Below, piece after piece: positions 39,072 through 50,029 of a stretch of DNA of 64,000 bases. Position 1 is the first letter of the stretch; every line of letters begins with the position of its first letter. The position numbers and the translations under genes were made by a program. The notes beneath the pieces were generated by a model. That model worked only from the letters and a program-made list of their open reading frames with translations, had not been told where the DNA came from and searched no databases. The stretch is from CAVWGP01 sp963754645 (GTDB taxonomy: Bacteria; Pseudomonadota; Alphaproteobacteria; Bin65). The stretch spans positions 496,001 to 560,000 of the forward strand of contig CAVWGP010000011.1 in the NCBI GenBank assembly GCA_963754645.1, given 5' to 3'.

Positions 39072-39796
39072 CCCTTGGACAGCAGCGCGTCGACATAGCG
39101 CGGCACGATCTCGGTTGCCGGCCCATATTGCGCCTCGGCGAAAAACGTCGCGCCCTCGGAGGGCTCGAGGTTGAGTTCCACCGTGTGGGCGCGCGCGCGG
39201 AAAATCGCCTCCTGCACGAAGCCGGCGGCCGGATAGACATTGCCCGACGTGCCGATCGAGAGAAACAGGCCGCAGCGGCCGAGCGCCTCGGAAATGCGCT
39301 CCATGTCGAACGGCATTTCGCCGAACCAGACGACGTGCGGCCGCATGCCGCCGCTGCATTGGCAGGCGGGGCATTCGGATTCGAGCAGCAGATCGTCGCG
39401 CCAGCCATGCACGCCGCCGCACAGCTCGCAGCGCGCCTTCAACATTTCGCCGTGCATGTGGATGAGTTTGCGCGAGCCGCCCTGCTCGTGCAGGTGGTCG
39501 ATATTCTGCGTCACCAGCAGAACCTCGCCTCCGGTCCAGTCGCGCTCCAGCCGCCCGAGCGCGGCGTGCGCGGCATTGGCGCGGATATTGTCCGACAGCA
39601 ATCCGCGCCGCCGCTCGTTGTAGAAATCGTGCACCATGCGCGGATTGCGCGCGAAGCCATCCGGCGTCGCCACGTCCTCGATATTCACCTTGGTCCACAA
39701 TCCGTCCTTGTCGCGAAACGTGTCGATGCCGGATTCCTTGGAGATCCCCGCGCCGGTGAGGATGACGATGTTTCCGGATTTGCGATTGCGCGTCAT
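39065..39796 (-). CDS. cobB: NAD-dependent protein deacylase, class III sirtuin
   Basis: A 243-residue sirtuin that removes acyl groups from lysines using NAD. The NAD pocket is TGAGISKESGI and TQNIDHLHEQGG, and the catalytic His is 115 (HMHGEML). Zinc ligands are Cys123, 126, 142 and 145 or 147. Tyr59 and Arg62 (FYNERRR) form the Y-x-x-R pair of class III sirtuins, which predicts activity on succinyl and malonyl as well as acetyl lysine. It is first in a minus-strand run with the uracil-DNA glycosylase and AraC genes and divergent from the phosphatase gene. Confidence 0.95.
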   Translation of the reverse strand: MTRNRKSGNIVILTGAGISKESGIDTFRDKDGLWTKVNIEDVATPDGFARNPRMVHDFYNERRRGLLSDNIRANAAHAALGRLERDWTGGEVLLVTQNIDHLHEQGGSRKLIHMHGEMLKARCELCGGVHGWRDDLLLESECPACQCSGGMRPHVVWFGEMPFDMERISEALGRCGLFLSIGTSGNVYPAAGFVQEAIFRARAHTVELNLEPSEGATFFAEAQYGPATEIVPRYVDALLSKGW

Positions 39797-39837
39797 GGGG
39801 CGATATTAGCGGAAAGCGCGGAGCGAAAGGGAGCGGA

Positions 39838-40317
39838 ATGAAAGTCCTGTTCGTCTGTACCGGCAATATCTGCCGCTCGCCGACCGCCGAGGCGATTTTG
39901 CGCGCCAAGGCTTCGGCGCGCGGGCTGGGCGCGCGCGTGCTGGCGGATTCGGCCGGAACCCATGCATATCACATCGGTGAGCGGCCCGATCCGCGCACCC
40001 GCGACGCGGCGGCGGCGCGCGGCTACGCGATGACCGGCATGTTCGCACGGTTGGTATCGGCCGCCGATTTCAAGGCCTTCGATGTGGTCTTCGCGATGGA
40101 TCGAGGGCACCATGCCGCGCTCGATCGCTTGGCGCCAACCGGCCACAAAGGGCGGCTTCGCCTGTTCATGGATTTGGCGCCGGGCTGGAACCTGCGCGAC
40201 GTGCCCGATCCCTATTACGGCGGGCCGGACGGATTCGAGCGCGTTCTCGATATTTGCGAAGCCGGAATCGATGCCTTGCTCGCCGAACTCGGACCGCCGG
40301 CGAAGAGCGGCGGGTGA
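39838..40317 (+). CDS. Low-molecular-weight protein tyrosine phosphatase
   Basis: A 159-residue phosphatase. The P-loop VCTGNICRSP at the N-terminus has nucleophile Cys7 and Arg13, and the general acid lies in VPDPYYGG. The length is standard. These enzymes remove phosphate from tyrosine kinases or arginine, depending on subtype; the target is not evident here. The start codon follows GGGAGCGGA. It converges with thpR, with 12 bases between stops. Confidence 0.95.
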   Translation: MKVLFVCTGNICRSPTAEAILRAKASARGLGARVLADSAGTHAYHIGERPDPRTRDAAAARGYAMTGMFARLVSAADFKAFDVVFAMDRGHHAALDRLAPTGHKGRLRLFMDLAPGWNLRDVPDPYYGGPDGFERVLDICEAGIDALLAELGPPAKSGG

Positions 40318-40329
40318 CCTTCGCCGGCG

Positions 40330-40893
40330 TCAGCCGAACGCGGCCATCGCGGCGGCGTTGACCAGCGGATATTCGGCGATTTCCTCGTAAGCCGAACCGT
40401 CGCGCTTGCGATGGCTCTCGAACAACGAAAAATGTTCGATCGCGATCGGGCCGAGCTTGAGCAAGCTGTGCTGCGCCAGGAAATTGGCAAGATGATGCCC
40501 GGTCTCGCCCTGAACGCGCGCCAAGGTGATATGCGGCGAAAATTTCCGGCCCTCGGGCGGGTGGCCGCAACGCACGATGGCGGATTCCACCTTGTCGCGC
40601 AGATGGCCGAGCGCGGGATTGCGCGCGATCCCGGCCCACAGCGACCGTGCCTGGCGCAGCGGACCGAAATGGCCGACCGACTCGATCGTGAGTTCGAAGG
40701 CCGGCGCGCGGATCGCCTGCAGCGCCGTGTCGATATCCTCGGCATCCTGGCTCGAAACTTCGCCGATGAAGCGCAGGGAGAGGTGCATGTTGTCCGCCGG
40801 CACCCAATTGGCGCCGGGAATGCCGAAGCCGAGCCGATCGAGCTGGTCGCGCACCGGTTCAGGCAAGGGCACGGCAACGAAAAGTCGCATCAT
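40330..40893 (-). CDS. thpR: RNA 2',3'-cyclic phosphodiesterase (2'-5' RNA ligase family)
   Basis: A 187-residue member of the 2H phosphoesterase family. The two catalytic H-x-T/S-x motifs are HLSL and HITL, in the expected spacing. E. coli ThpR opens 2',3'-cyclic phosphate ends of RNA. Several in-frame ATGs sit at the start; the one at 40893 is 7 bases after GGGGAGG and is preferred (40890 is nearly as good). Confidence 0.93.
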   Translation of the reverse strand: MMRLFVAVPLPEPVRDQLDRLGFGIPGANWVPADNMHLSLRFIGEVSSQDAEDIDTALQAIRAPAFELTIESVGHFGPLRQARSLWAGIARNPALGHLRDKVESAIVRCGHPPEGRKFSPHITLARVQGETGHHLANFLAQHSLLKLGPIAIEHFSLFESHRKRDGSAYEEIAEYPLVNAAAMAAFG

Positions 40894-40982
40894 TGCATTG
40901 CCTCCCCGGCGCGGCCGAAAGCGGATTTCAACGACAGGCAAATTTGGCGCCGGACGCGCGGCGCGTCAACCGCCGGACATGG

Positions 40983-41528
40983 TTACGGCGCGAATTCGGC
41001 CAAGGCGGCGAGAACGGCGGCGTAATCCAGGCTGGTGCCGGGGCAGGTCTTGGGCGGCGGCTCGCCGGGCCGGCGCAGATCGCGATGGAAGCGCAGCGCC
41101 TCGGCCGGCAGGCGAAAATGTTCCAGTATTGCGGCAATGACCGCCAACGTCGCCGCGCGCTGGGCGCCTTCCCAGCGGTCGCGGCCGCGATCGAAATTGC
41201 CGATCGTTTCGAACATGAAAGGGCCGGACGCGGCATCGCCGTTGAAGCTCGTGGACGAGGCGGGCGCCTTGTTCCAATCGCGGCCCGACCAGATCGCGCC
41301 GTCGGGCGCGATCGAAACATGCTGGGCGATGTCGTCCCAGCCCCGGTCGCGCACATGATAGCGCCACATGCCGAGGATCGACTCATGGCCGCGATAGGCC
41401 GCGTGATCGGGATATTCGGTGTGGTGCATGTGCACTTCGACGATGCGCCGCCGCCACGCATAGGCGGCAACGGCGGCGCGGAATTCCGCCGCCGTCATGG
41501 ATCGAAACCGTGGCGTTGCCTCGATCAT
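40983..41528 (-). CDS. Peptidoglycan amidase-like (Amidase_2/PGRP) protein
   Basis: A 181-residue protein resembling N-acetylmuramoyl-L-alanine amidases of the Amidase_2/PGRP fold: VEVHMHHTEYP holds a first-ligand-type His, followed by ILGMWRYHVRDRGWDDIAQHVSIAPDGAIWSGRD and a late HRDL/PGTSLD block with Cys at the third-ligand region. No signal peptide is visible, so it may act in the cytoplasm on recycled muropeptides or be exported by other means. It follows dapB by 18 bases on the same strand. An internal ATG at 41498 is also possible. Confidence 0.78.
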   Translation of the reverse strand: MIEATPRFRSMTAAEFRAAVAAYAWRRRIVEVHMHHTEYPDHAAYRGHESILGMWRYHVRDRGWDDIAQHVSIAPDGAIWSGRDWNKAPASSTSFNGDAASGPFMFETIGNFDRGRDRWEGAQRAATLAVIAAILEHFRLPAEALRFHRDLRRPGEPPPKTCPGTSLDYAAVLAALAEFAP

Positions 41529-41546
41529 AGCCGCCCGGTCCGCGCG

Positions 41547-42356
41547 TCAGTCCTTAAAACCCAGCACGTCCGCCATATCGTAGAGCCCGGGCGGCTTGCC
41601 GGCCGCCCATACCGCCGCGCGCACCGCGCCGCGCGAATAGATCTTGCGGCTCGCCGCCTTATGCACGAGTTCGATGCGCTCGCCGTCGCCGGCGAAGATG
41701 ACGTGGTGGTCGCCGACAACGTCGCCGCCGCGCAAGGCGGCGAAGCCGATCGCGCCCGATTTGCGCGCGCCGGTGTGGCCGTCGCGACTGCGCACCGCGG
41801 CCGCGTCGAGATCGACGCCGCGCCCGCGCGCCGCCGCCCGGCCCAGGCCGAGGGCCGTGCCAGAGGGCGCGTCGATCTTGTGCTTGTGATGCATTTCGAG
41901 GATTTCGATGTCGTAGTCCGGCCCCAGCGTTTTCGCCACGCGCTCGGTCAGCGCCAGCAGCAAATTGACGCCGAGGCTCATATTGGGCGCCCACACGATC
42001 GCCGATCGTTCGGCCGCCTTGCGCACCGCGGCGGTTTCCGCCGCGTTCAAGCCGGTCGTGCCGATCACCAGCGTTTTCTGTCCGGCCGCCGCCAGCTCGG
42101 CGTGAACGGCCGTGGCTTTGGGAACCGTGAAATCGATCACTGCGTCGGCGATCTGGAAAACCAATTTGGCGTCGGGCACGATGCGGATGCCGAGCGGTTT
42201 GACGCCGGCGAGGGCTCCGGCGTCGCTGCCGAGCGCGAAGTGGCCCGGCGATTCCGACGCGGCGGCGAGCGCGCAGCCCGGGGTGACCGCGATTTCCTCG
42301 ATCAGCATCCGGCCCATTCGTCCCGCCGCGCCGACGATGCCGATGTGCATGGTCAT
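41547..42356 (-). CDS. dapB: 4-hydroxy-tetrahydrodipicolinate reductase DapB
   Basis: A 269-residue enzyme of lysine and meso-diaminopimelate synthesis. The NAD(P) motif is GIVGAAGRMGR, IGTTGLN follows, and the catalytic block is MHHKHKIDAPSGTAL with the active-site His and Lys. The C-terminal dimer part holds HTGARKSGAIGFAALRGGDVVG. The ATG at 42356 lies 7 bases after GGGAGG. In many Alphaproteobacteria dapB is near dnaK-dnaJ, as here (about 3 kb away). Confidence 0.97.
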   Translation of the reverse strand: MTMHIGIVGAAGRMGRMLIEEIAVTPGCALAAASESPGHFALGSDAGALAGVKPLGIRIVPDAKLVFQIADAVIDFTVPKATAVHAELAAAGQKTLVIGTTGLNAAETAAVRKAAERSAIVWAPNMSLGVNLLLALTERVAKTLGPDYDIEILEMHHKHKIDAPSGTALGLGRAAARGRGVDLDAAAVRSRDGHTGARKSGAIGFAALRGGDVVGDHHVIFAGDGERIELVHKAASRKIYSRGAVRAAVWAAGKPPGLYDMADVLGFKD

Positions 42357-42375
42357 GCCATTCCTCCCGTCGAAC

Positions 42376-42882
42376 TTAGTGCAGCGTGATCGGGCCCTGC
42401 ATGCAAATGCCGGGGGCACCGGAGACTCGCCGAGCCGCGTATGCCGATCCTTGCTGATGAATCGAAAAACACGCCTCGGCGCCGAAGGCGGCACTGGCGA
42501 CGCAGAGCACGCGGTCCTTAATGCTCCACACCGCGGCATCGCGCGCGCCGCTCACGTTTTGGCGTTGCGAACCGAAGCGCTGACAGGGCCGCCACGGCCC
42601 CTGTTCCGCCGCTGCGGCCTCGCACGAATAGACCGAGGAGCCGTCCGGCCGCAGCTCGCGCGAATTCTTGGCAAAGCCCGCCTGCGTTGTGAAGGGGCGG
42701 GTGTAGACCAGCGTCTTGCCTGAAAGCGCCTCCCGCAGCCGGTCGCCGGTCAGGCGATTGGCCTCCGTCGTCGCAAAGCCAGGCTCGATGTCGCGGCACA
42801 ATCCGGGACTCGGTTGGCCCTGCGCCAAGGCCGGAACGGCCGGCGCCGATATGGCGAACGTCAGTACAATCACGCCGCGCAC
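42376..42882 (-). CDS. Exported protein of unknown function
   Basis: A 168-residue protein with a signal peptide (about residues 1-20, ending PALAQ) and a mature part with six cysteines, so probably periplasmic with disulfide bonds. I recognise no domain. It starts with GTG at 42882, 7 bases after GGGAG. It lies 19 bases upstream of dapB on the same strand. Confidence 0.65.
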   Translation of the reverse strand: MRGVIVLTFAISAPAVPALAQGQPSPGLCRDIEPGFATTEANRLTGDRLREALSGKTLVYTRPFTTQAGFAKNSRELRPDGSSVYSCEAAAAEQGPWRPCQRFGSQRQNVSGARDAAVWSIKDRVLCVASAAFGAEACFSIHQQGSAYAARRVSGAPGICMQGPITLH

Positions 42883-42981
42883 TTGAGTCTCCCTTTGCGT
42901 CCGATGTTGCTTCGCTGCTCGTTGCCTTCATACTAGGCGATCGAGGCTGCACAATCGAGGGCAAAGCGGGCTGGCAGCGCA

Positions 42982-43822
42982 ATGAACGACGCAAGAATGT
43001 TGACCAAGCCGATCCCGTCGAGCGGCGAAGCGTTGCCGGTTATCGGCATCGGCACCTACAAGGGCTTCGATGTTGCCGGTACGCCGGAGAACCGGAAGCG
43101 TCTCGCGGATGTCCTGCGCCTGCTATTCGAGGCCGGCGGCACGATCGTCGATTCCTCGCCGATGTATGGCCGCGCCGAAGAACGCGCCGGCGAAGCGCTG
43201 GCCGCCCTTGGCAAGCGCGACGCGGCCTTTGTCATGACCAAGGTGTGGACCGGCGGACGGCAGGCCGGAATCGAGGAAATGCGGCGCTCGCTCGCTCATT
43301 TCGGCGTCGAGCGCATGGCGCTGATGCAGATCCACAATCTCGTCGATTGGCAAACCCAGCTCGCGACCTTGCGCGAATGGAAGGCGCAGGGCGTGTTCCG
43401 CTACATCGGTCTCACGCACTACACGACCGGCGCATTCGGCGAGCTTGAGAAAATCATCGCCCGCGAGCCGGTCGATTTCCTGCAAATTCCCTATTCGATC
43501 GCCGAGCGCGCGGCCGAGGCGCGGTTGTTGCCGCTGTGCCGCGAGAAAGGCGTGGCCGTCATCGCCAATGTGCCGCTGGCCAGCGGCCGGCTCTTGCGCG
43601 CCGCGCGCGGCAAATCGCTGCCGCCCTGGGCCGCCGAATTCGGCATTGCGAACTGGGCGCAATTTTTTCTCAAATATCCGCTGGGCCACGAGGCTTGCAC
43701 CTGCGTCATTCCCGGCACCGGCGACCCCGAACATGCGCGCGACCTGCTCGGCGCCGGCCTCGGCCGGCCGCCGGATAAGCTTGCGCGGGCAGCGCATGAT
43801 CGAAGCGGCCGATGGTCTATAG
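42982..43822 (+). CDS. Aldo/keto reductase, 3' frame break likely
   Basis: An NADPH-dependent oxidoreductase with the aldo/keto reductase barrel: VIGIGTYKGFD, TIVDSSPMYGRAEE (Asp and Tyr of the tetrad), VMTKVW (Lys) and MQIHN (His), plus CTCVIPGTGDPEH near the end. As sequenced, the frame runs past its natural end and fuses to the next gene. One extra base near 43780 would let it finish as LRGQRMIEAADGL with a stop at 43820-43822, which matches the usual end of this subgroup. I give the corrected end. The uncorrected frame is 469 residues and ends at 44391. Confidence 0.8.
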
Positions 43823-43848
43823 CGCGTCGATGCGGAACTCTAGAAAAT

Positions 43849-45137
43849 TTGCGCCGCGCCCTTGCCGCCATCGTCTTCGCGCTCTCCGCCTGCGCGCCGA
43901 ACGAAGCGCGGCAGGCGGTCGATCCCGCCGCATTGCCGCCGGCGGCGCGGCTCGTTGCCCTGTTCGAATCCGTGGTGTTCCGCGACGAATACGATCCCAA
44001 GCGCGAGATCGAGCGGGTGCGCAAATGGGCGCGGCCGATCCGCATTTCCCTCGAAGGAGCGGGCCCGGCGGCGTTCGCCGCCGCGGTCGCCGAGGATGCC
44101 GGCGAACTCGCGCGCCTGACCGGTCTCGATATCCGCCTGTTGCCGCAGCCCGATCCGGCGGCCGAAATCCGCATCCGCTTCGTCGCCTGGGACGACATGG
44201 AAAAGGAGGCGGCGGAGTTCGCTCCCGGCCCGGACTGGCTCGGCGTCATCGTCGAGGCTTCGGCCTGCCTGTTCATCTTCCGCCGCAACGAGCGCTGGGA
44301 AATCACCCGGGCGCGCATTCTGGTTTCGGCGCGCGAGCGCGCCGAGCACAAGCGCCGCTGCCTGCTGGAGGAACTCTACCAACCGGCATAATACTCCGAG
44401 CCGACCTTGGGCCGGGTGCTGAAGGCGATGGGCTACACCAAGCTTTCGGCGCGCCCACGTCATTGCGCGCAAGATCCTGAGGCGATAACGGACTTTAAAA
44501 AAACTTCCCCGCGGTCGTGGCGGAGATCGCCCGCCGCCAAGCCGCGGGGACGACGATAGAGGTCTGGTTCCAGGATGAAGCCCGCGTCGGCCAGAAGAAC
44601 AAGCGCACGCGGCGCTGGGCCAAGCGCGGCACGCGGCCCTCCGCGCCCCACGATCAGCGCACGCAATCGGCCTATATCTACGGCGCCATCTGTCCGGCGG
44701 CCGGCAAGGCGGCCGGCTTGGTTCTGCCCTTCTGCAACACCGAGGCGATGAACCTCCATCTCGCCGAGATAGCCCACGCCGTCGCCCCCGGCGCACATGC
44801 CGTTCTGCTCGCCGATCAGGCGGGCTGGCACACCGCCAGCGCGCTCGTCGTTCCGGCGAATATCTCGATCGTCCTCCTGCCCGCGCGCTCGCCCGAACTC
44901 ACTCAGGCCTTGGGCCTGCCCAATGACAGCGAACTGGTGCAGCCCTCGATCTTCAACGAGCGCGACAATCTCGCGCGCCTGGCGCTCGCCGACCGCATCA
45001 TGGTGCGCACGCTTTACGATCCGCGTATCGCACCCGGCATGCCGCGCAACGAAGCGATGGCGGCGGCGCGCGACATCGTTGCTCGGCTGTCGGCGGAAAT
45101 TCGCCGGAGCGGCGCCGTGGCCTTGGAGCGGCGATAA
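43849..45137 (+). pseudogene. DUF2927 lipoprotein gene split by an IS630-family fragment
   Basis: The 5' part (43849-44376) codes for a lipoprotein signal ending in ALSAC and a DUF2927-type domain (FRDEYDPKREIERVRKWARPIRI). The 3' part (44901-45137) codes for its normal end (QALGLPNDSELVQPSIFNE, then LYDPRIAPGMPRNEA). Removing the 524 bases between two copies of GAACTC joins the halves in frame as EELTQALG, giving about 254 residues. As it stands, the 5' half stops 13 bases inside the insert, at 44389-44391. The start is either TTG 43849 or ATG 43830 with one extra base in the AAAATTT run. The function of DUF2927 is unknown. Confidence 0.8.
44377..44900 (+). mobile_element. Truncated IS630-family transposase fragment
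   Basis: A 524-base internal fragment of an IS630-family transposase gene. It reads YSEPTLGRVLKAMGYTKL, then SARPRHCAQDPEA, then, after a frame change at a run of seven A (44497-44503), the DDE core: WFQDEARVGQKNKRTRRW and LLADQAGWHTASAL, ending LPARSPEL. Both the N-terminal helix-turn-helix part and the last 50 or so residues are missing, as are terminal inverted repeats. It is flanked by direct repeats GAACTC (44371-44376 and 44895-44900). IS630 elements normally duplicate only TA, so this is not a fresh simple insertion. Confidence 0.8.
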
Positions 45138-45157
45138 CGGGCGATCGAAGCCGCGGC

Positions 45158-46324
45158 TTAGCGCTTCAGATCGCCCAGGAAATCCTTCACCTTGCCGAAG
45201 AAATTTTTCGCCTTCGGGCTGGTGTCCTCGCCGCCCGCTTTGCGGAATTCTTCGAGGATCTGGCGCTGGCGGGCGTTCAATCCGGTCGGCGTTTCCACCG
45301 CGACTTCGATGATCATGTCGCCGCGCGCCTGACTCTTGAGCTGGCTCATACCCTTGCCGCGCAGGCGGAACTGCTCGCCGCTCTGGGTTCCGGCCGGGAT
45401 CGTGACGCGCGCGCCCGAACCATCGACCGTCGGCACCTCGACCGCGCCGCCGAGCGCGGCGGTCAGCATGCTGAGCGGCACGTGGCAATAGATGTTGGCG
45501 CCGTCGCGCTGGAACACATCGTGCGCGGCGATCGAGATGAAGATGTAGAGATCGCCCGGCGGGCCGCCGCGCAGGCCAAGCTCGCCCTCGCCGGCGAGGC
45601 GGATGCGCGTTCCCTCATCGACCCCGGCGGGCACGTTCACGGCCAGTGTCTTGTCGTGCACGATGCGTCCTTCGCCGCGGCATTTGGCGCAAGGCTTGTC
45701 GACGATCTCGCCGGTTCCGTGGCAGGCGTGGCAGGAGCGCTCGATCGTGAAGAACCCCTGAGTGCCGCGCACCCGGCCGCGGCCTTGGCAGGTGTGACAT
45801 TGCTTGGGCCGCGCGCCGCCTTCGCCGCCGGTGCCGTTGCAACCGTCGCACTTGATCGCGGACGGAACGCGGATATTGGCCTTGGTGCTTTTGAACGCGT
45901 CCTCGATCGAGATTTCGAGATCGTAGCGCAAATCCTGGCCGCGCTCGGGTCCGCGCTGCTGCTGGCGGCGCCGGCCCGTGATATCGCCGAACATTTCCTC
46001 GAAAATGTCGCCGAGCCCGCCGCTGCCGCCGCCGAAATTGAATTCGAAGCCGCCGGGTCCGCCGCGGCCCGGCCCGGCCGCTCCGCCGCCTTGCGCGGGA
46101 TCGAAGGCGGCATGGCCAAACCGGTCATAAGCCGCGCGCTTGTTCGCGTCCTTCAGGACGTTGTAGGCCTCGTTGGCCTCTTTGAATTTCTGCTCGGCGG
46201 CTTTGTCGCCCGGATTGCGATCCGGATGAAACTGCATGGCCTTCTGGCGGTAGGCTTTCTTGAGTTCCGCCTCGTCCGCCTTCTTGCCCACGCCGAGCAC
46301 GTCGTAGAAATCGCGCTTGCTCAT
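45158..46324 (-). CDS. dnaJ: Chaperone protein DnaJ
   Basis: A 388-residue type I Hsp40 that delivers substrates to DnaK and stimulates its ATPase. The J domain has the HPD motif (MQFHPDRNPG), followed by the Gly/Phe-rich region with GGPGGFEFNFGG, and four zinc-finger repeats of C-x-x-C-x-G-x-G type (CDGCNGTG, CHTCQGRG, CHACHGTG, CAKCRGEG). It lies 97 bases behind dnaK on the same strand, the usual order. Confidence 0.98.
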   Translation of the reverse strand: MSKRDFYDVLGVGKKADEAELKKAYRQKAMQFHPDRNPGDKAAEQKFKEANEAYNVLKDANKRAAYDRFGHAAFDPAQGGGAAGPGRGGPGGFEFNFGGGSGGLGDIFEEMFGDITGRRRQQQRGPERGQDLRYDLEISIEDAFKSTKANIRVPSAIKCDGCNGTGGEGGARPKQCHTCQGRGRVRGTQGFFTIERSCHACHGTGEIVDKPCAKCRGEGRIVHDKTLAVNVPAGVDEGTRIRLAGEGELGLRGGPPGDLYIFISIAAHDVFQRDGANIYCHVPLSMLTAALGGAVEVPTVDGSGARVTIPAGTQSGEQFRLRGKGMSQLKSQARGDMIIEVAVETPTGLNARQRQILEEFRKAGGEDTSPKAKNFFGKVKDFLGDLKR

Positions 46325-46421
46325 CGGATTGCCGTTCTCGCGGTCATGCGGGCGACCTTACGCCAAAAGAGTTGATGTCGCCGGATCGCGCCGCATCGCC
46401 GCGCTGGCCGTGGTGCCAAGC

Positions 46422-48371
<1,950 letters not shown>

Positions 48372-48629
48372 GTGCTTTACGTTCCCTAGGTTTAAGCGAG
48401 CGCGCAAGGTCCAGCCCGCCCAATGCGGCACCGGGTTTCGGCGCTCCTTGGCGCGGCCGCGAGGCCTCGCCGGTTTTCACTAATTCAACAAGGGGTTAGC
48501 CTAAATCGGCCGGCCCCCCGCGAACCCCGCATGGGATATGGGGGAAAGCGCGCCGCGGTACAAGAGGCGAGGGGTCGTTTTCTTGAGCCACGGGAAGCGC
48601 CGATTGATGTCGAACATCTCCCTGTCTCG

Positions 48630-49248
48630 CTACCGATCGGGCATCAGGATGGCGGCGGCGCGAATCTCGCGCTCGAAGGTATCGAGCGAGCGGCGCTGCC
48701 CAGCTTCTTCGGCGCGATCGATAACGGTTGCGAGCTGAAAGTTCGAGACGATAGCCGCGTCGCCGCGCAGCGAGAAGCGCATCCACTGCACCAGGCGAAT
48801 TTCGCCGTCGTCGCACCGCTCGCCGCTGAGCAAGAGATCGCCCGAAGACAGGGTCGCGCGGCGCGTGCCGGTCCAGCCCCGCGCGGCGAGAAAGCGGGGA
48901 TCGGCGAGCGCGGCGGCGGCTTGGCGGAGGCGCTGGCCGCGGCTCCGGGGATCGCCGCCGAAGCGCCGCGGCAGGGAATAGAGCCAGAAAATTTCGCGGC
49001 CGTCCGGCTCGCAGACGGCGTAGCGATTGCGGCGTTCGACAAGGCCCGCGGCCTCGATCGTCCAGCGCCGCGGGCACGCGAAGCTGGATCGTGTTGTCGA
49101 AGCAATGGCGCTCCGTGTCGTCTTTTCGGGCCGGCTTCGATCTTGCGCGGCACAGCCGCAGCCCGCTCCCGATACCAAGGGCGGCCCAACGGCGCTTGCC
49201 GAAAGCGCCGCGCGCCGTTTCCACGGATCCGTGTTCCTGATCCAACAT
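48630..49248 (-). pseudogene. Uncharacterised protein, tandem paralogue 1, frame break
   Basis: A protein of about 205 residues when corrected, of unknown function and related to the gene at 49375-49934. The ATG at 49248 has AGGAG 7 bases upstream. The N-terminal part reads to HCFDNTIQLRVP, where one extra C (near 49070) shifts the frame; the rest continues in the next frame with RRWTIEAAG, FLAARGWTG, SSGDLL, WMRFSLRG and a C-terminal FEREIRAAAI. It has no signal peptide or membrane segment. A CRP-like site lies 73-88 bases upstream. Confidence 0.6.
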
Positions 49249-49320
49249 GGGCGTTCTCCTCTGCAAAGTCGCGGCCATCACGGCCCGCAGCGCTTGGTGT
49301 CACGGGCGGAACGCCGCGGA

Positions 49321-49336
49321 TGTGATCTTCTTCACC
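49321..49336 (-). promoter_or_regulatory. CRP/FNR-family-like palindrome upstream of paralogue 1
   Basis: TGTGA-TCTTCT-TCACC, one mismatch from the CRP half-site pattern TGTGA-N6-TCACA. It lies 73-88 bases upstream of the first tandem paralogue, in a position matching the perfect site upstream of the second. The surrounding 40 bases are similar in the two copies, so the site may simply have been copied in the duplication. Confidence 0.4.
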
Positions 49337-49374
49337 CGAACCGACGCATTTTTTCGCTCATGATCGCTGGCGCT

Positions 49375-49934
49375 TCATCGGGCACCGGGCACGCGCGACG
49401 CGATCGCGGCGGCGCGGATTTCGCGCTCGAAAAATTCAAGCGACTGCCGCTGCTCAGGCGCGTCGAGAAATTTCACGCCGGTGCAGAGCTGGAAGACGGA
49501 CGTAATCATCTCCGCCCCGCGCAACGAGAGCCGCATCCACATCACGGTGCGAACGTCGCCGGCCTCGTCGAAATCGCGCTTTTCGGTGCGCATCAGCAAA
49601 TCGCCGGAAGACGAGGTTTCGTAAATCGGGTCGGTCCAGCCGCGCCCGGCCAGGAATTCCGGGCCGGCAACTGCCTCCGCGATGCGGCGAAATTCCCGCG
49701 CGCGAGCGGCGTCGGATGCTCCGTGGATCGGTTGTAGTGTGGAATGGATCCACAGCGTCTCGCGTTCGTCCGGTTCGTCGGCTGAAAAGCGGATGCGCCC
49801 CAGCACGCGATTCTTCGCTTCGACTTTCAGCGCCGGGGCACGCGCAGCTGAATCGTATCCTCGAAATTGTGGCATTCGAGCGCGTCGGCTCCCGGCGCTT
49901 CGGTCGTGGGCCGACGATCGTTGGGTTCCGACAT
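49375..49934 (-). pseudogene. Uncharacterised protein, tandem paralogue 2, frame break
   Basis: A protein of about 185 residues when corrected. The ATG at 49934 follows GGAGGAACGCC. The first frame reads CHNFEDTIQLRVPRR and then stops. Adding one C at about 49843 continues it as LKVEAKNRVLGRIRF, and the rest shares FLAGRGWTD, SSGDLL, WMRLSLRG, FQLCTGV and FEREIRAAAI with the gene at 48630-49248. The longest intact frame (49375-49875) could be translated alone from an internal ATG, but it would lack the conserved N-terminal motif. Function unknown. Confidence 0.6.
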
Positions 49935-50029
49935 GGCGTTCCTCCGTTGTCTTGGCGCCGGGCCTTCGGCATCGCGCGCCGCTTACTGCTATGCGGAATC
50001 AACTCGTGGCACGATCCGAACGCGGCGGA

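Noticed and set aside
43823..44391. A single 469-residue aldo/keto reductase-DUF2927 fusion protein
   Set aside because: The reductase has a natural end in the next frame at 43822, and the DUF2927 part has its own lipoprotein signal. The fusion is caused by a frame slip.
48372..48629. Heat-shock (RpoH-type) promoter upstream of dnaK
   Set aside because: A CTTG element is visible in the 258-base gap, but no matching -10 block at the right distance. I do not report it as a site.
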